A stretch of 64,000 bases of DNA. Origin: UBA10649 sp965278945. GTDB taxonomy: Bacteria; Actinomycetota; Actinomycetes; S36-B12. Location of the stretch: NCBI GenBank assembly GCA_965278945.1, contig OZ257128.1, forward strand, positions 2,294,001 to 2,358,000, read 5' to 3'. Every line of letters starts with the position of its first letter. Positions within the stretch are counted from its first letter, which is position 1. Below the pieces are notes generated by a model that saw nothing but the letters and a program-made list of their open reading frames with translations, had not been told where the DNA came from and did no database searches. This document shows, in pieces, positions 32,058-39,923 of this stretch. Both the position numbers and the translations under genes were made by a program.

Positions 32058-33643
32058 AAGGCGTCGCGCGGAACGTACTGGCCCCACACGTCACGAAGGG
32101 CATCGCAGACCTCGCCGACGGTCGCTTTCGCGCGAAGCGCGTCCTTCATCGGGTAGAGGAGATTGTCGGAACCACGCGCGGTTATACGAATCTGCTCGAG
32201 GAAGGCATTGACCGCGTCGTTGTCGCGATCGGCCCGAAGCTGGGAAAGCCGCTCGCCTTGCTCGGCTTCGATCGCCGGATTGACCCGGAGCGGAGAGTAG
32301 TGCTCAGTCTCATTCGTCGTGAACTTGTTCTGGCCTACGACGATGCGCTCACCGGACTCGATCTCCAAGGCGATCGCATAGGCCGAGCGCTCGATCTCTG
32401 ACTTCTGGAAGCCCTGCTCGATCGCGGCCACTGCACCGCCCATCTCATCGATGCGGGCGATGAGTGCCGTCGCCGCATCATCGATGCCGTCAGTTAGCGA
32501 TTCGACAACATACGAGCCAGCGAACGGATCAACCGTGCTGCAGACATCGGTCTCGTAGGCCAGCACCTGCTGGGTGCGCAGCGCCAACCGTGCCGCCTTC
32601 TCCGATGGCAGCGCGATCGCCTCGTCAAAGGAGTTGGTGTGCAGCGACTGAGTGCCACCCAGCGCGGCCGCGAGTCCCTGCACTGCTACACGGACCATGT
32701 TCACCTCGGGCTGCTGAGCAGTCAGCTGCACGCCGGCAGTCTGAGTGTGGAATCGCAGCATCCACGACTTCGGATTCTTCGCGCCGAATCGGTCGCGCAT
32801 GATCCGAGCCCACATCCGCCGCGCGGCCCTGAACTTCGCGACCTCTTCGAGGATCGTGGTGCGCGACACGAAGAAGAAGGCCAGCCGGGGCGCGAACTCG
32901 TCGACGTCCTGTCCTGACTCGACCGCGGCCTTGACGTACTCGATGCCGTCGGCGAGCGTGAAGGCGACCTCCTGGACGGGAGTCGCTCCGGCCTCTGCCA
33001 TGTGGTACCCGGAGATCGAGATGGTGTTCCACTTGGGGATCTCGTCGCGGCAGTACGTGAAGATGTCGGTGATCAGACGCAGCGACTGCGCAGGCGGATA
33101 GATGTACGTGCCGCGCGCGATGTACTCCTTGAGCACGTCATTTTGGATCGTGCCGTTGAGATCAGCGGCCGAGACGCCCTGCTCCTCGGCGACCAACTGG
33201 TAGAGCAGAAGGAGTACTGACGCCGGGGCATTGATAGTCATCGACGTCGAGACCTTGTCGAGCGGAATGCCACCGAACAGGATGCGCATGTCGTCGATGG
33301 AGTCGATCGCGACGCCGACCTTGCCTACCTCGCCGTGGGCAAGGGCGTGATCGGAGTCGTAGCCCATCTGCGTGGGAAGGTCGAAGGCGACTGAGAGTCC
33401 CGTGGTGCCCGCAGCGAGCAATTGCTTGTAGCGCTCGTTTGATTCCTTCGCCGTGCCGAAGCCCGCGTACTGCCGCATCGTCCACGGACGACCGGTGTAC
33501 ATCGACGGATACACACCGCGCGTGTAGGGGAACTGCCCCGGCTCGCCGAGCTGCTGCGATGCATCCCAGCCGTCGAGCGAGCCCGGGCCATAGACCGCGT
33601 CTAGCGGCAGGCCCGATTCAGTCTCGGCCTGGGTATCAGTCAC
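32054..33643 (-). CDS. mcmA: methylmalonyl-CoA mutase large subunit (split type, no B12 domain)
   Basis: Adenosylcobalamin-dependent rearrangement of methylmalonyl-CoA to succinyl-CoA. The 529 residues form only the substrate-binding TIM-barrel part. The C-terminal cobalamin-binding domain of fused mutases is absent, and a separate B12 subunit is encoded at 57.5 kb. Substrate-selecting residues are those of methylmalonyl-CoA mutase: Y59 in GRPWTMRQYAGF (Phe in isobutyryl-CoA, Ile in 2-hydroxyisobutyryl-CoA mutases) and R177 in KEYIARGTYIYPP (Gln in isobutyryl-CoA mutase). The GTG overlaps the sdhB stop by eight bases, so it is coupled to the sdh operon; an alternative GTG lies three codons upstream. 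Confidence 0.92.
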   Translation of the reverse strand: MTDTQAETESGLPLDAVYGPGSLDGWDASQQLGEPGQFPYTRGVYPSMYTGRPWTMRQYAGFGTAKESNERYKQLLAAGTTGLSVAFDLPTQMGYDSDHALAHGEVGKVGVAIDSIDDMRILFGGIPLDKVSTSMTINAPASVLLLLYQLVAEEQGVSAADLNGTIQNDVLKEYIARGTYIYPPAQSLRLITDIFTYCRDEIPKWNTISISGYHMAEAGATPVQEVAFTLADGIEYVKAAVESGQDVDEFAPRLAFFFVSRTTILEEVAKFRAARRMWARIMRDRFGAKNPKSWMLRFHTQTAGVQLTAQQPEVNMVRVAVQGLAAALGGTQSLHTNSFDEAIALPSEKAARLALRTQQVLAYETDVCSTVDPFAGSYVVESLTDGIDDAATALIARIDEMGGAVAAIEQGFQKSEIERSAYAIALEIESGERIVVGQNKFTTNETEHYSPLRVNPAIEAEQGERLSQLRADRDNDAVNAFLEQIRITARGSDNLLYPMKDALRAKATVGEVCDALRDVWGQYVPRDAF

Positions 33644-34394
33644 TACTCCCACGCACCCGAATCTTGTTCCCGAGCCAGCGAATCGGGTCGTACTTGACGT
33701 CGGCGACCCTCTCCTTGAGCGGGATGAGGGCGTTGTCGGTGATGTGGATGTGCTCGGGGCACACCTCGGTGCAGCACTTGGTGATGTTGCAGTAGCCCAG
33801 GCCCAGTTCGTCCTGCGCGAGTTCCTTGCGGTCAAGAGTGTCGAGCGGATGCATGTCGAGCTCCGCGACTCGCATCAGCACGCGCGGGCCGGCGAAGCTC
33901 TTCTTGTTCTCCTCGTGGTCGCGAACCACGTGGCAGGTGTTCTGGCACAGGAAGCATTCGATGCACTTGCGGAACTCCTGGCTGCGCGCCACGTCCTCCT
34001 GCTGCATCCGGTACTCGCCCGGCTTCAGCCCCTCGGGAGGAGTGAACGACGGCACCTCCCGGGCCTTCGCGTAGTTGAAGGAGACGTCGGTGACGAGATC
34101 GCGGATCACCGGGAACGCACGAAGCGGCGTGACGGTGACCGTCTCACCTTCCTCGAACGTGTTCATGCGAGTCATGCACATCAGGCGTGGCCTGCCGTTG
34201 ACCTCGGCGCTGCACGAGCCGCACTTGCCCGCCTTGCAGTTCCAGCGCACAGCCAGGTCGGTGTCCTGCGTGGCCTGGATGCGGTGGATGACATCGAGGA
34301 CGACCTCGCCCTCCTGCACCTCGACGTCGTAGTCCTTGAGCGCGCCGGCGCCATTGTCTCCACGCCACAGCTTGAACTTGGCCATGTAGCTCAT
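33636..34394 (-). CDS. sdhB: succinate dehydrogenase iron-sulfur subunit
   Basis: Electron-transfer subunit of complex II, 252 residues. The [2Fe-2S] ligands are in WNCKAGKCGSC and a later RLMC, the [4Fe-4S] ligands are in CIECFLCQNTC, and the [3Fe-4S] ligands are in CNITKCC/CTEVCPEHI. The ATG (MSYMAKFKLWRGD) is taken because it follows the sdhA stop by two bases; the longer open frame is antisense-like noise. The sequence resembles the Sdh1-type subunit of mycobacteria (Rv0247c), as I recall. It overlaps the mutase gene downstream. Confidence 0.93.
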   Translation of the reverse strand: MSYMAKFKLWRGDNGAGALKDYDVEVQEGEVVLDVIHRIQATQDTDLAVRWNCKAGKCGSCSAEVNGRPRLMCMTRMNTFEEGETVTVTPLRAFPVIRDLVTDVSFNYAKAREVPSFTPPEGLKPGEYRMQQEDVARSQEFRKCIECFLCQNTCHVVRDHEENKKSFAGPRVLMRVAELDMHPLDTLDRKELAQDELGLGYCNITKCCTEVCPEHIHITDNALIPLKERVADVKYDPIRWLGNKIRVRGSSD

Positions 34395-34396
34395 GT

Positions 34397-36301
34397 CTAC
34401 GCCGTCCCTTGCGTCATCGAAACGAGTTCCTCGGCTGTCATGTACTTCTTGAGCTCGCTCACGTCGAACAGCGAGAGGAGTTCGAGCGGAATCGTCGGCA
34501 GGGCCTGCTTCTTGATGTCGATCGCGCCGTCGTCCAGCTTGCAGACGAGGTTGACCTTCCGCCATTCGGGATCCATGCCGGGGAAGTCGTCGCGTGTGTG
34601 ACCGCCACGCGACTCCTCGCGGGCGATGGCCGCCTTGGCGACGCACTCGGAGATCAGCAGCTGCTTTTGCAGGTCCAGCGCAAGGTGCCATCCCGGGTTG
34701 TACGCGCGACCACCGGTGGCCTTCGCCTTCCTGGCCCGCTGCTTGAGTCCCTCGAGCTTGACCAGTGCCTCTTCCATCTCCGAGGCGGTCCTGATGATGC
34801 CGACGAGGTCGCCCATCACGCCCTGCAGTTCCTCCTGGATGGTGAAGGGGTTCTCGGTGCGGTCTTCGCCGTAGGGGGCGAGCGCAACCTCGATCGCGGC
34901 CTCGATCTCCGACTCCAGCAGCTTGGGCTGCTCGGGCAGGCTGCTGACGTACTCAGCCGCGTACAGGCCGGCGCGACGGCCGAACACGAGCAGGTCGGAC
35001 AGGCTGTTGCCGCCAAGTCGATTCGAGCCGTGCATGCCGCCCGATGCCTCTCCGGCGGAGTAGATGCCCTTGACTCCCACGAGCTCCTGGGTGTCGGCGT
35101 TGACCTCAACACCGCCCATGACGTAGTGGCACGTGGGCCCGACCTCCATGGGCTCGGCGGTGATGTCGACGTCGGCGAGCTCCTTGAACTGGTGCCACAT
35201 CGAGGGGAGCTTCGCGCGGATCACGTCGGCAGGAAGACGAGACGACACGTCGAGGAACACGCCACCGTGCGGAGATCCGCGGCCGGCCTTGACCTCGGAG
35301 TTGATCGCTCTTGCGACCTCGTCGCGCGGCAGCAGCTCCGGGGGGCGCAAGTTGTTGTCGGGATCGGTGTACCAGCGATCGGCTTCCGCTTCGGTACTCG
35401 CGTACTTGGAGCGGAATACCTCGGGCACGTAGTCGAACATGAACCGCTTGCCCTCGGAGTTCGTGAGCACGCCGCCGTCGCCGCGAACCGACTCGGTGAC
35501 GAGAAGACCCTTGACGCTGAGCGGCCAGACCATGCCCGTGGGGTGGAACTGGATGCACTCCATGTTGATGAGGGACCCGCCGGTGAGAAGTGCCAGCGCG
35601 TGGCCGTCACCGGTGTACTCCCACGAGTTCGAGGTCACATTCCACGAGCGCCCGATGCCGCCGGTGGCGATGATGACCGCACTGGTCTCGAACACGACGA
35701 ACTGGCCGGTGGAGCGCCAGTACGCGAGCACTCCACTGACGTGTCGATCAGCGCCCTCGCCGGTCATGAAGATGTCGGTGACGGTGCACTCCGCGAAGAC
35801 CCGCAGGCCGGACTCGTAGTCACCCGTCAGCTTCTTGTCCTGCTGCTGCAGCGCCACGATGCGCTGCTGCAGCGTGCGGATCATCTCTAGTCCGGTGCGG
35901 TCTCCGACGTGCGCGAGGCGCGGATACTCGTGGCCGCCGAAGTTGCGCTGGCTGATCTTTCCCTCGGGCGTGCGATCGAACAGCGCGCCCCACGACTCCA
36001 GCTCCCAGACTCGCTCGGGTGCTTCCTTCGCGTGCAGTTCCGCCATCCGGTAGTTGTTGAGGAACTTGCCGCCGCGCATCGTGTCGCAGAAGTGGACGTC
36101 CCAGCCGTCCTTCGGGTTGACGTTCGCCATGGATGCGGCGATTCCGCCCTCGGCCATGACCGTGTGCGCCTTGCCGAACAACGACTTGCTCAGTACCGCA
36201 GCAGTGGCGCCGCCCTCGCGGGCTTCGATCGCCGCACGCAGGCCGGCACCGCCTGCACCGATGACTACGACGTCAAACTGAAAGCGCTCGATCTCCGACA
36301 T
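34397..36301 (-). CDS. sdhA: succinate dehydrogenase flavoprotein subunit
   Basis: FAD-containing catalytic subunit (634 residues) that oxidises succinate to fumarate. The FAD motif is VVVIGAGGAGLRAA. The histidine that carries FAD covalently is H46 in GKAHTVMAEGG. Catalytic and substrate residues are seen in HPTGM and in GEASGGMHGSNRLGGNSL. The start is ATG (a TTG lies one codon before it) after GAAGGA. Faces the cytoplasm, bound to SdhB and the SdhC anchor. Gene order is C-A-B with small spacers. Confidence 0.95.
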   Translation of the reverse strand: MSEIERFQFDVVVIGAGGAGLRAAIEAREGGATAAVLSKSLFGKAHTVMAEGGIAASMANVNPKDGWDVHFCDTMRGGKFLNNYRMAELHAKEAPERVWELESWGALFDRTPEGKISQRNFGGHEYPRLAHVGDRTGLEMIRTLQQRIVALQQQDKKLTGDYESGLRVFAECTVTDIFMTGEGADRHVSGVLAYWRSTGQFVVFETSAVIIATGGIGRSWNVTSNSWEYTGDGHALALLTGGSLINMECIQFHPTGMVWPLSVKGLLVTESVRGDGGVLTNSEGKRFMFDYVPEVFRSKYASTEAEADRWYTDPDNNLRPPELLPRDEVARAINSEVKAGRGSPHGGVFLDVSSRLPADVIRAKLPSMWHQFKELADVDITAEPMEVGPTCHYVMGGVEVNADTQELVGVKGIYSAGEASGGMHGSNRLGGNSLSDLLVFGRRAGLYAAEYVSSLPEQPKLLESEIEAAIEVALAPYGEDRTENPFTIQEELQGVMGDLVGIIRTASEMEEALVKLEGLKQRARKAKATGGRAYNPGWHLALDLQKQLLISECVAKAAIAREESRGGHTRDDFPGMDPEWRKVNLVCKLDDGAIDIKKQALPTIPLELLSLFDVSELKKYMTAEELVSMTQGTA

Positions 36302-36317
36302 CAATGTCCTTCGAGTT

Positions 36318-37127
36318 CTAGAAGAAGTAGTAGTTGGTGATGGTGTCCGACGCGACGAGCATCACGTAGAAGTCCGCGAAGGCAACGCCGATGAGGGAGA
36401 TCCACGCGAACGTCGGGTGGGAGTGGTTCAGGGTCGAGACCCATGTCCAGAACTTGTAGCGAACCGGGTGCGCGGAGAAGTGCTTCAGGCGACCGCCGAT
36501 CGCATGCCGGCACGAATGGCAGGACATCGAGTACAGCCACAGGAACGTCGCGTTGGCGAGCAGGACCAAGGTGCCGACACTCATGTGGCCCCACTGGTAG
36601 TCCTCGTTGCGGAAGGCGATGATCGCGTCGTAGGTAAGGATGACGTTGAAGATGAGGCCGATGTAGAAGAAGTACCGGTGCCCGTTCTGGAAGATCAGGG
36701 GGAACCGCGTCTCGCCGGTGTACTTCTTGTGCGGCTCGGAGACGGCGCATGCCGGCGGTGACTGCCAGAACGAGCGGTAGTACGCCTTGCGGTAGTAGTA
36801 GCAGGTCAGCCGGAAGCCCAGTGGGAAGACCAGGATCAGCAGCGCCGGAGAGAACGGGAACCAGCTGCCGATCGGCATCCACTCGCTGGAACCCTCGACG
36901 CAGTCGGTCGACAGGCACGGTGAGTAGAAGGGCGAGATCAGCGGGGACGAGTAGTAGTTGGAGCCGGAGAATGCGCGAATCGTCGAGTAGATGATGAAGA
37001 GGATCAGCACCGTGGCCGTGATCGCGGGCTGGATCCACCAGCGGTCGGTGCGGAGCGTGCGGGCGGTGATCTGTGCCCGCCTGTCGGGAGTGTCCGAACT
37101 GGGGGGTGGGCTGGTCACACTTGCCAT
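36318..37127 (-). CDS. sdhC: succinate dehydrogenase membrane anchor (mycobacterial Sdh1 type)
   Basis: Single anchor subunit of 269 residues. Five hydrophobic stretches can be seen (about 34-52, 92-108, 142-160, 182-200 and 241-262), with a periplasmic-like loop containing C71 and C76. The sequence has the unusual cluster MSCHSCRH (C203, H204, C206, H208), plus FQNGHRYFF (H140) and NHSHPTFAW. This matches the Sdh1 class of mycobacteria (Rv0249c, similar length), for which a membrane-embedded Rieske-type cluster has been reported. The ATG is chosen because GGAGG lies eight bases upstream; the GTG 13 codons before it lacks this. It starts the sdhCAB-mcmA operon. Confidence 0.85.
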   Translation of the reverse strand: MASVTSPPPSSDTPDRRAQITARTLRTDRWWIQPAITATVLILFIIYSTIRAFSGSNYYSSPLISPFYSPCLSTDCVEGSSEWMPIGSWFPFSPALLILVFPLGFRLTCYYYRKAYYRSFWQSPPACAVSEPHKKYTGETRFPLIFQNGHRYFFYIGLIFNVILTYDAIIAFRNEDYQWGHMSVGTLVLLANATFLWLYSMSCHSCRHAIGGRLKHFSAHPVRYKFWTWVSTLNHSHPTFAWISLIGVAFADFYVMLVASDTITNYYFF

Positions 37128-37218
37128 GCTCGGGTCCTCCCAGGGTGCGTGCTGATCTTGGCTCACTCGCCGCGCCTCGCATCGTACGGGAACCCGAAGA
37201 GGCTGGCAGCGCGACGGG

Positions 37219-37234
37219 TGCGACGTTGATCACA
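37219..37234. promoter_or_regulatory. CRP/GlxR-like operator upstream of sdhC
   Basis: TGCGACGTTGATCACA fits the CRP-family consensus TGTGA-N6-TCACA with one mismatch. It stands about 90 bases upstream of sdhC, and upstream of a possible promoter (CTGCCA, 17 bases, TACGAT read on the minus strand). Catabolite-type control of the sdh operon would be consistent with it, but no regulator gene is seen in this window. Confidence 0.5.
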
Positions 37235-37237
37235 TGG

Positions 37238-37251
37238 TTAACGGGCGTTAA
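37238..37251. promoter_or_regulatory. palindrome TTAAC-GGGC-GTTAA upstream of sdhC
   Basis: A perfect inverted repeat TTAAC/GTTAA around GGGC, three bases from the CRP-like site and just after the end of the convergent-strand neighbour's stop. Its AT-rich arms stand out in a GC-rich background, which suggests a repressor or activator site. It also lies directly after the gabD stop region. Confidence 0.4.
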
Positions 37252-37259
37252 GCAATCTC

Positions 37260-38693
37260 CTACAGATCGACGGCGAAGTACTGGGTTTCGAGGTATTCGT
37301 GGATGCCGGCGAAGCCGCCTTCGCGGCCCAGCCCGGACTCCTTCATGCCGCCGAACGGGGCGGCGGGGTCCGAGGCCAGGCCCCGGTTGACGGCGACCAT
37401 CCCGGACTCCATGCGCCGGGCGACCTTGACCCCGGCGCCGGGGTCCTTGGCGAACACGTAGGAGATCAGCCCGAACTCGGTGTCGTTGGCCATCGCGATG
37501 CCCTCGTCCTCGCTGGTGAAGGTGACGATCGGGGCGACGGGGCCGAAGACCTCGTTGCGGGTCAGGGTCGAGCCGTGCTGGACACCGCGCACGACGTAGG
37601 GGGCCACGAACGCGCCCGTGGCGGGCGCGGGGGACGTGGGCGAGATGGTCAGTCCCTCGCCGGCGGCCTCGTCGAGCAGCTCGAGGATCTTGTCGCGCTC
37701 CTTGACCGACACCATCGCGCCGAGGTCGTTCGCCGGGTCGATGCCCGGGCCGATCCTCAGCGCGCCCATCGCGGCCTCGAGCTGGTCGGTGAACGCGGTC
37801 GCCAGGGACTCGTGGACGTAGAAGCGGTTCGCCGCGGTGCACGCCGCGCCGCCGTTGCGCATCTTGGCGACCATCGCCGCGGTGACCGCGCCGTAAACGT
37901 CGGCCCCCTCGAGGACCAGGAACGGGGCGTTTCCGCCCAGTTCCATCGACGAGGGAAGGACCCGCTCGGCGGTCTGCTTGAGCAGCATCTTGCCCACGAA
38001 CGTGGACCCGGTGAACGACAGCGTCGCCACCCGCGGATCGGCCAGGATCGCGGTGGACACCTCGCCCGTGCGGGTGGTCGTGATGATGTTCACCACCCCC
38101 GCCGGAACCCCCGCCCGGATCAGGACCTCACCGATCCACAGCGCCGTCAGCGGGGTCTCGGACGCGGGCTTGAGGATCACCGTGCACCCCGCCGCCAGCG
38201 CCGGGGCCAGCTTGCGGGTGGCCATCGCCGCCGGGAAGTTCCACGGCGTGATCATGTAGGCCACCCCGATCGGGCGGTGGTCGGTGATGATCGTCTTGTC
38301 TCGGCTCGGGGAGTACCGGAAGTCCCCCTCGATACGCGAGGCCTCCTCGGAGAACCAGCGGAAGAACTCCGCCGCGTACGCCGCCTCCCCCATCGCGTCA
38401 CGAGTGGCCTTGCCGTTCTCCAGCGAGATCAGCCGCGCGCACGTGTCCAGCTCCGCCGTCATGATCTCGAACGCCCGACGCAGCACCTCCGCGCGCTGGC
38501 GGGCCGGCGTCAACGACCACGACCCGAACGCCTCATGCGCCGCCGCCACCGCGTCGAGCCCATCAGCGACCGACGCGTCGCCGATCTCCGCGAGCACAGT
38601 CTCCGCCGCCGGATCCATCACCGCGAGACGACTGTCCGTCTGCAGCCACTCCCCGCCGATCAACAGGCCAGTAGGAACAACAGGTGTCGACAT
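37260..38693 (-). CDS. gabD: succinate-semialdehyde dehydrogenase-like aldehyde dehydrogenase
   Basis: ALDH of 477 residues with all catalytic parts: MITPWNFPAAMATRK, KPASETPLTAL, general base E251 in MELGG, nucleophile C285 in GGAACTAANRF, EVFGPVAP and FGGMKESGLGRE. The closest family is NAD(P)-dependent succinate-semialdehyde dehydrogenase (GabD2-like), which would feed succinate to the neighbouring Sdh, though other aldehydes are possible. GGAGG is four bases before the ATG. Its third codon positions are almost all G or C, more extreme than those of its neighbours. Confidence 0.88.
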   Translation of the reverse strand: MSTPVVPTGLLIGGEWLQTDSRLAVMDPAAETVLAEIGDASVADGLDAVAAAHEAFGSWSLTPARQRAEVLRRAFEIMTAELDTCARLISLENGKATRDAMGEAAYAAEFFRWFSEEASRIEGDFRYSPSRDKTIITDHRPIGVAYMITPWNFPAAMATRKLAPALAAGCTVILKPASETPLTALWIGEVLIRAGVPAGVVNIITTTRTGEVSTAILADPRVATLSFTGSTFVGKMLLKQTAERVLPSSMELGGNAPFLVLEGADVYGAVTAAMVAKMRNGGAACTAANRFYVHESLATAFTDQLEAAMGALRIGPGIDPANDLGAMVSVKERDKILELLDEAAGEGLTISPTSPAPATGAFVAPYVVRGVQHGSTLTRNEVFGPVAPIVTFTSEDEGIAMANDTEFGLISYVFAKDPGAGVKVARRMESGMVAVNRGLASDPAAPFGGMKESGLGREGGFAGIHEYLETQYFAVDL

Positions 38694-38741
38694 GAGTCCT
38701 CCATGGGTGCCGTAAGCCGAGGCCGAGCCTAGCGCCGCGCG

Positions 38742-38747
38742 TAGACT
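38742..38747 (+). promoter_or_regulatory. -10 box TAGACT before the D,D-carboxypeptidase gene
   Basis: TAGACT lies eight bases before the ATG, so the transcript would have no leader or only a base or two. There is no ribosome-binding motif. Confidence 0.45.
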
Positions 38748-38755
38748 CGACCCCT

Positions 38756-39916
38756 ATGCACCGAGGTCCCGCGGCACGCTTGTGTGCCGCCGTCGCGACG
38801 CTCGTCGCACTCACCCTCGTGGGCGCCGTCAGCGCCCCGTCCGCCCTCGCCGAGACGATCGGCGGCGAGCAGCTCGCGAGCACGCACCGCACGGCCACCC
38901 TGCTTCCCGGCGCCGACAAACTCCCCGATGTCTGGGCCGAGACCTGGATCCTCGCGGACGCCAAGACCGGCGAGGTCCTGGCCCAGAAGGCTTCGCACGT
39001 TCCGCGGGCACCCGCCAGCACGCTCAAGATGCTCACCGCGCTCACGGTGCTGCCACGGACCTCCCCTGACGAGACCTACGTGGCCACCGAGCGCGCGGCG
39101 GGGATCTACGGCGCACGCGTCGGGCTCAAACCCGGCAAGACCTACACGCTCGACGAGCTCTGGTACGCGGTCTTCCTGCCGAGCGCCAACGACGCTGCTA
39201 TGGCCGTGGCCGAGGCGAACGGCGGGGTCAAGAAGACGATCAGGCAGATGAACCAGGTCGCGGACGTCCTGCAGGCCCACGACACCGTCGCGCGGACCCC
39301 GAGTGGGCTGGACCGTCCTCGTCAGGTGTCCAGTGCCTACGATCTCGCGCTCATCGCCAGAGCCGGGCTGGCGCGGGCCGACTTCGCCGAGTACGCCGGC
39401 GCGAAGCGGGCGATGTTCCCCGACGTGAAAGGCAAGGGGAAACACCCGATCTACACGACGAACCGCCTCCTGCTGCATGGCTACCGCGGAATGATCGGGG
39501 TCAAGACCGGCTTCACGTCGAATGCCGGCCGGACCTACGTGGGCGCAGCCAAGCGCGGCGGCACGACGCTCATCGTCACTCTCATGGGCATCCACGAGTC
39601 CAGCGAGTCGGCGGCCCGCAAGCTGCTGAACTGGGGGTTCGCCAATCAGGACAAGGTGCTCTCGATCGGCACGCTCGTCGATCCGATCGACTCCCCCGTC
39701 GCGGTGGTGACCGACGCTCCGCCGGCGAGCGCCGGTGCAGTGGCAGCACAGCAGGAGGGAACCCCCGCGGCGGCGGAGCAGTCTGCCTCGCCCGGAAGCC
39801 TGTCGACCGCAGTGTTGTGGGGGGCCGGGTTCCTGGCTCTCCTCGTGGCAGGCGCGTCGGTGCTCGCACTCTTGACCCGGCGTCGATCGCACGGGCGGCA
39901 CGCCGCGACGCGGTAA
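38756..39916 (+). CDS. D-alanyl-D-alanine carboxypeptidase (peptidase S11, PBP5 family)
   Basis: Trims the terminal D-Ala of peptidoglycan pentapeptides outside the membrane. The 386 residues have a signal peptide (about 1-32, ending SALA), the serine motif S88-T-L-K91, S143-A-N145, and K250-T-G. The C-terminus has a Pro/Ala-rich stretch, one transmembrane helix (about residues 350-372) and a basic end (RRRSHGRH), which anchors it differently from the amphipathic helix of E. coli PBP5. It resembles actinobacterial DacB1-type enzymes. Confidence 0.92.
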   Translation: MHRGPAARLCAAVATLVALTLVGAVSAPSALAETIGGEQLASTHRTATLLPGADKLPDVWAETWILADAKTGEVLAQKASHVPRAPASTLKMLTALTVLPRTSPDETYVATERAAGIYGARVGLKPGKTYTLDELWYAVFLPSANDAAMAVAEANGGVKKTIRQMNQVADVLQAHDTVARTPSGLDRPRQVSSAYDLALIARAGLARADFAEYAGAKRAMFPDVKGKGKHPIYTTNRLLLHGYRGMIGVKTGFTSNAGRTYVGAAKRGGTTLIVTLMGIHESSESAARKLLNWGFANQDKVLSIGTLVDPIDSPVAVVTDAPPASAGAVAAQQEGTPAAAEQSASPGSLSTAVLWGAGFLALLVAGASVLALLTRRRSHGRHAATR

Positions 39917-39923
39917 GGGCCGG

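Noticed and set aside
32054..33643. Assignment of the mutase as isobutyryl-CoA mutase (IcmA)
   Set aside because: The split architecture suggests it, but Y59 and R177 are the residues of methylmalonyl-CoA mutase rather than the Phe and Gln of isobutyryl-CoA mutase.
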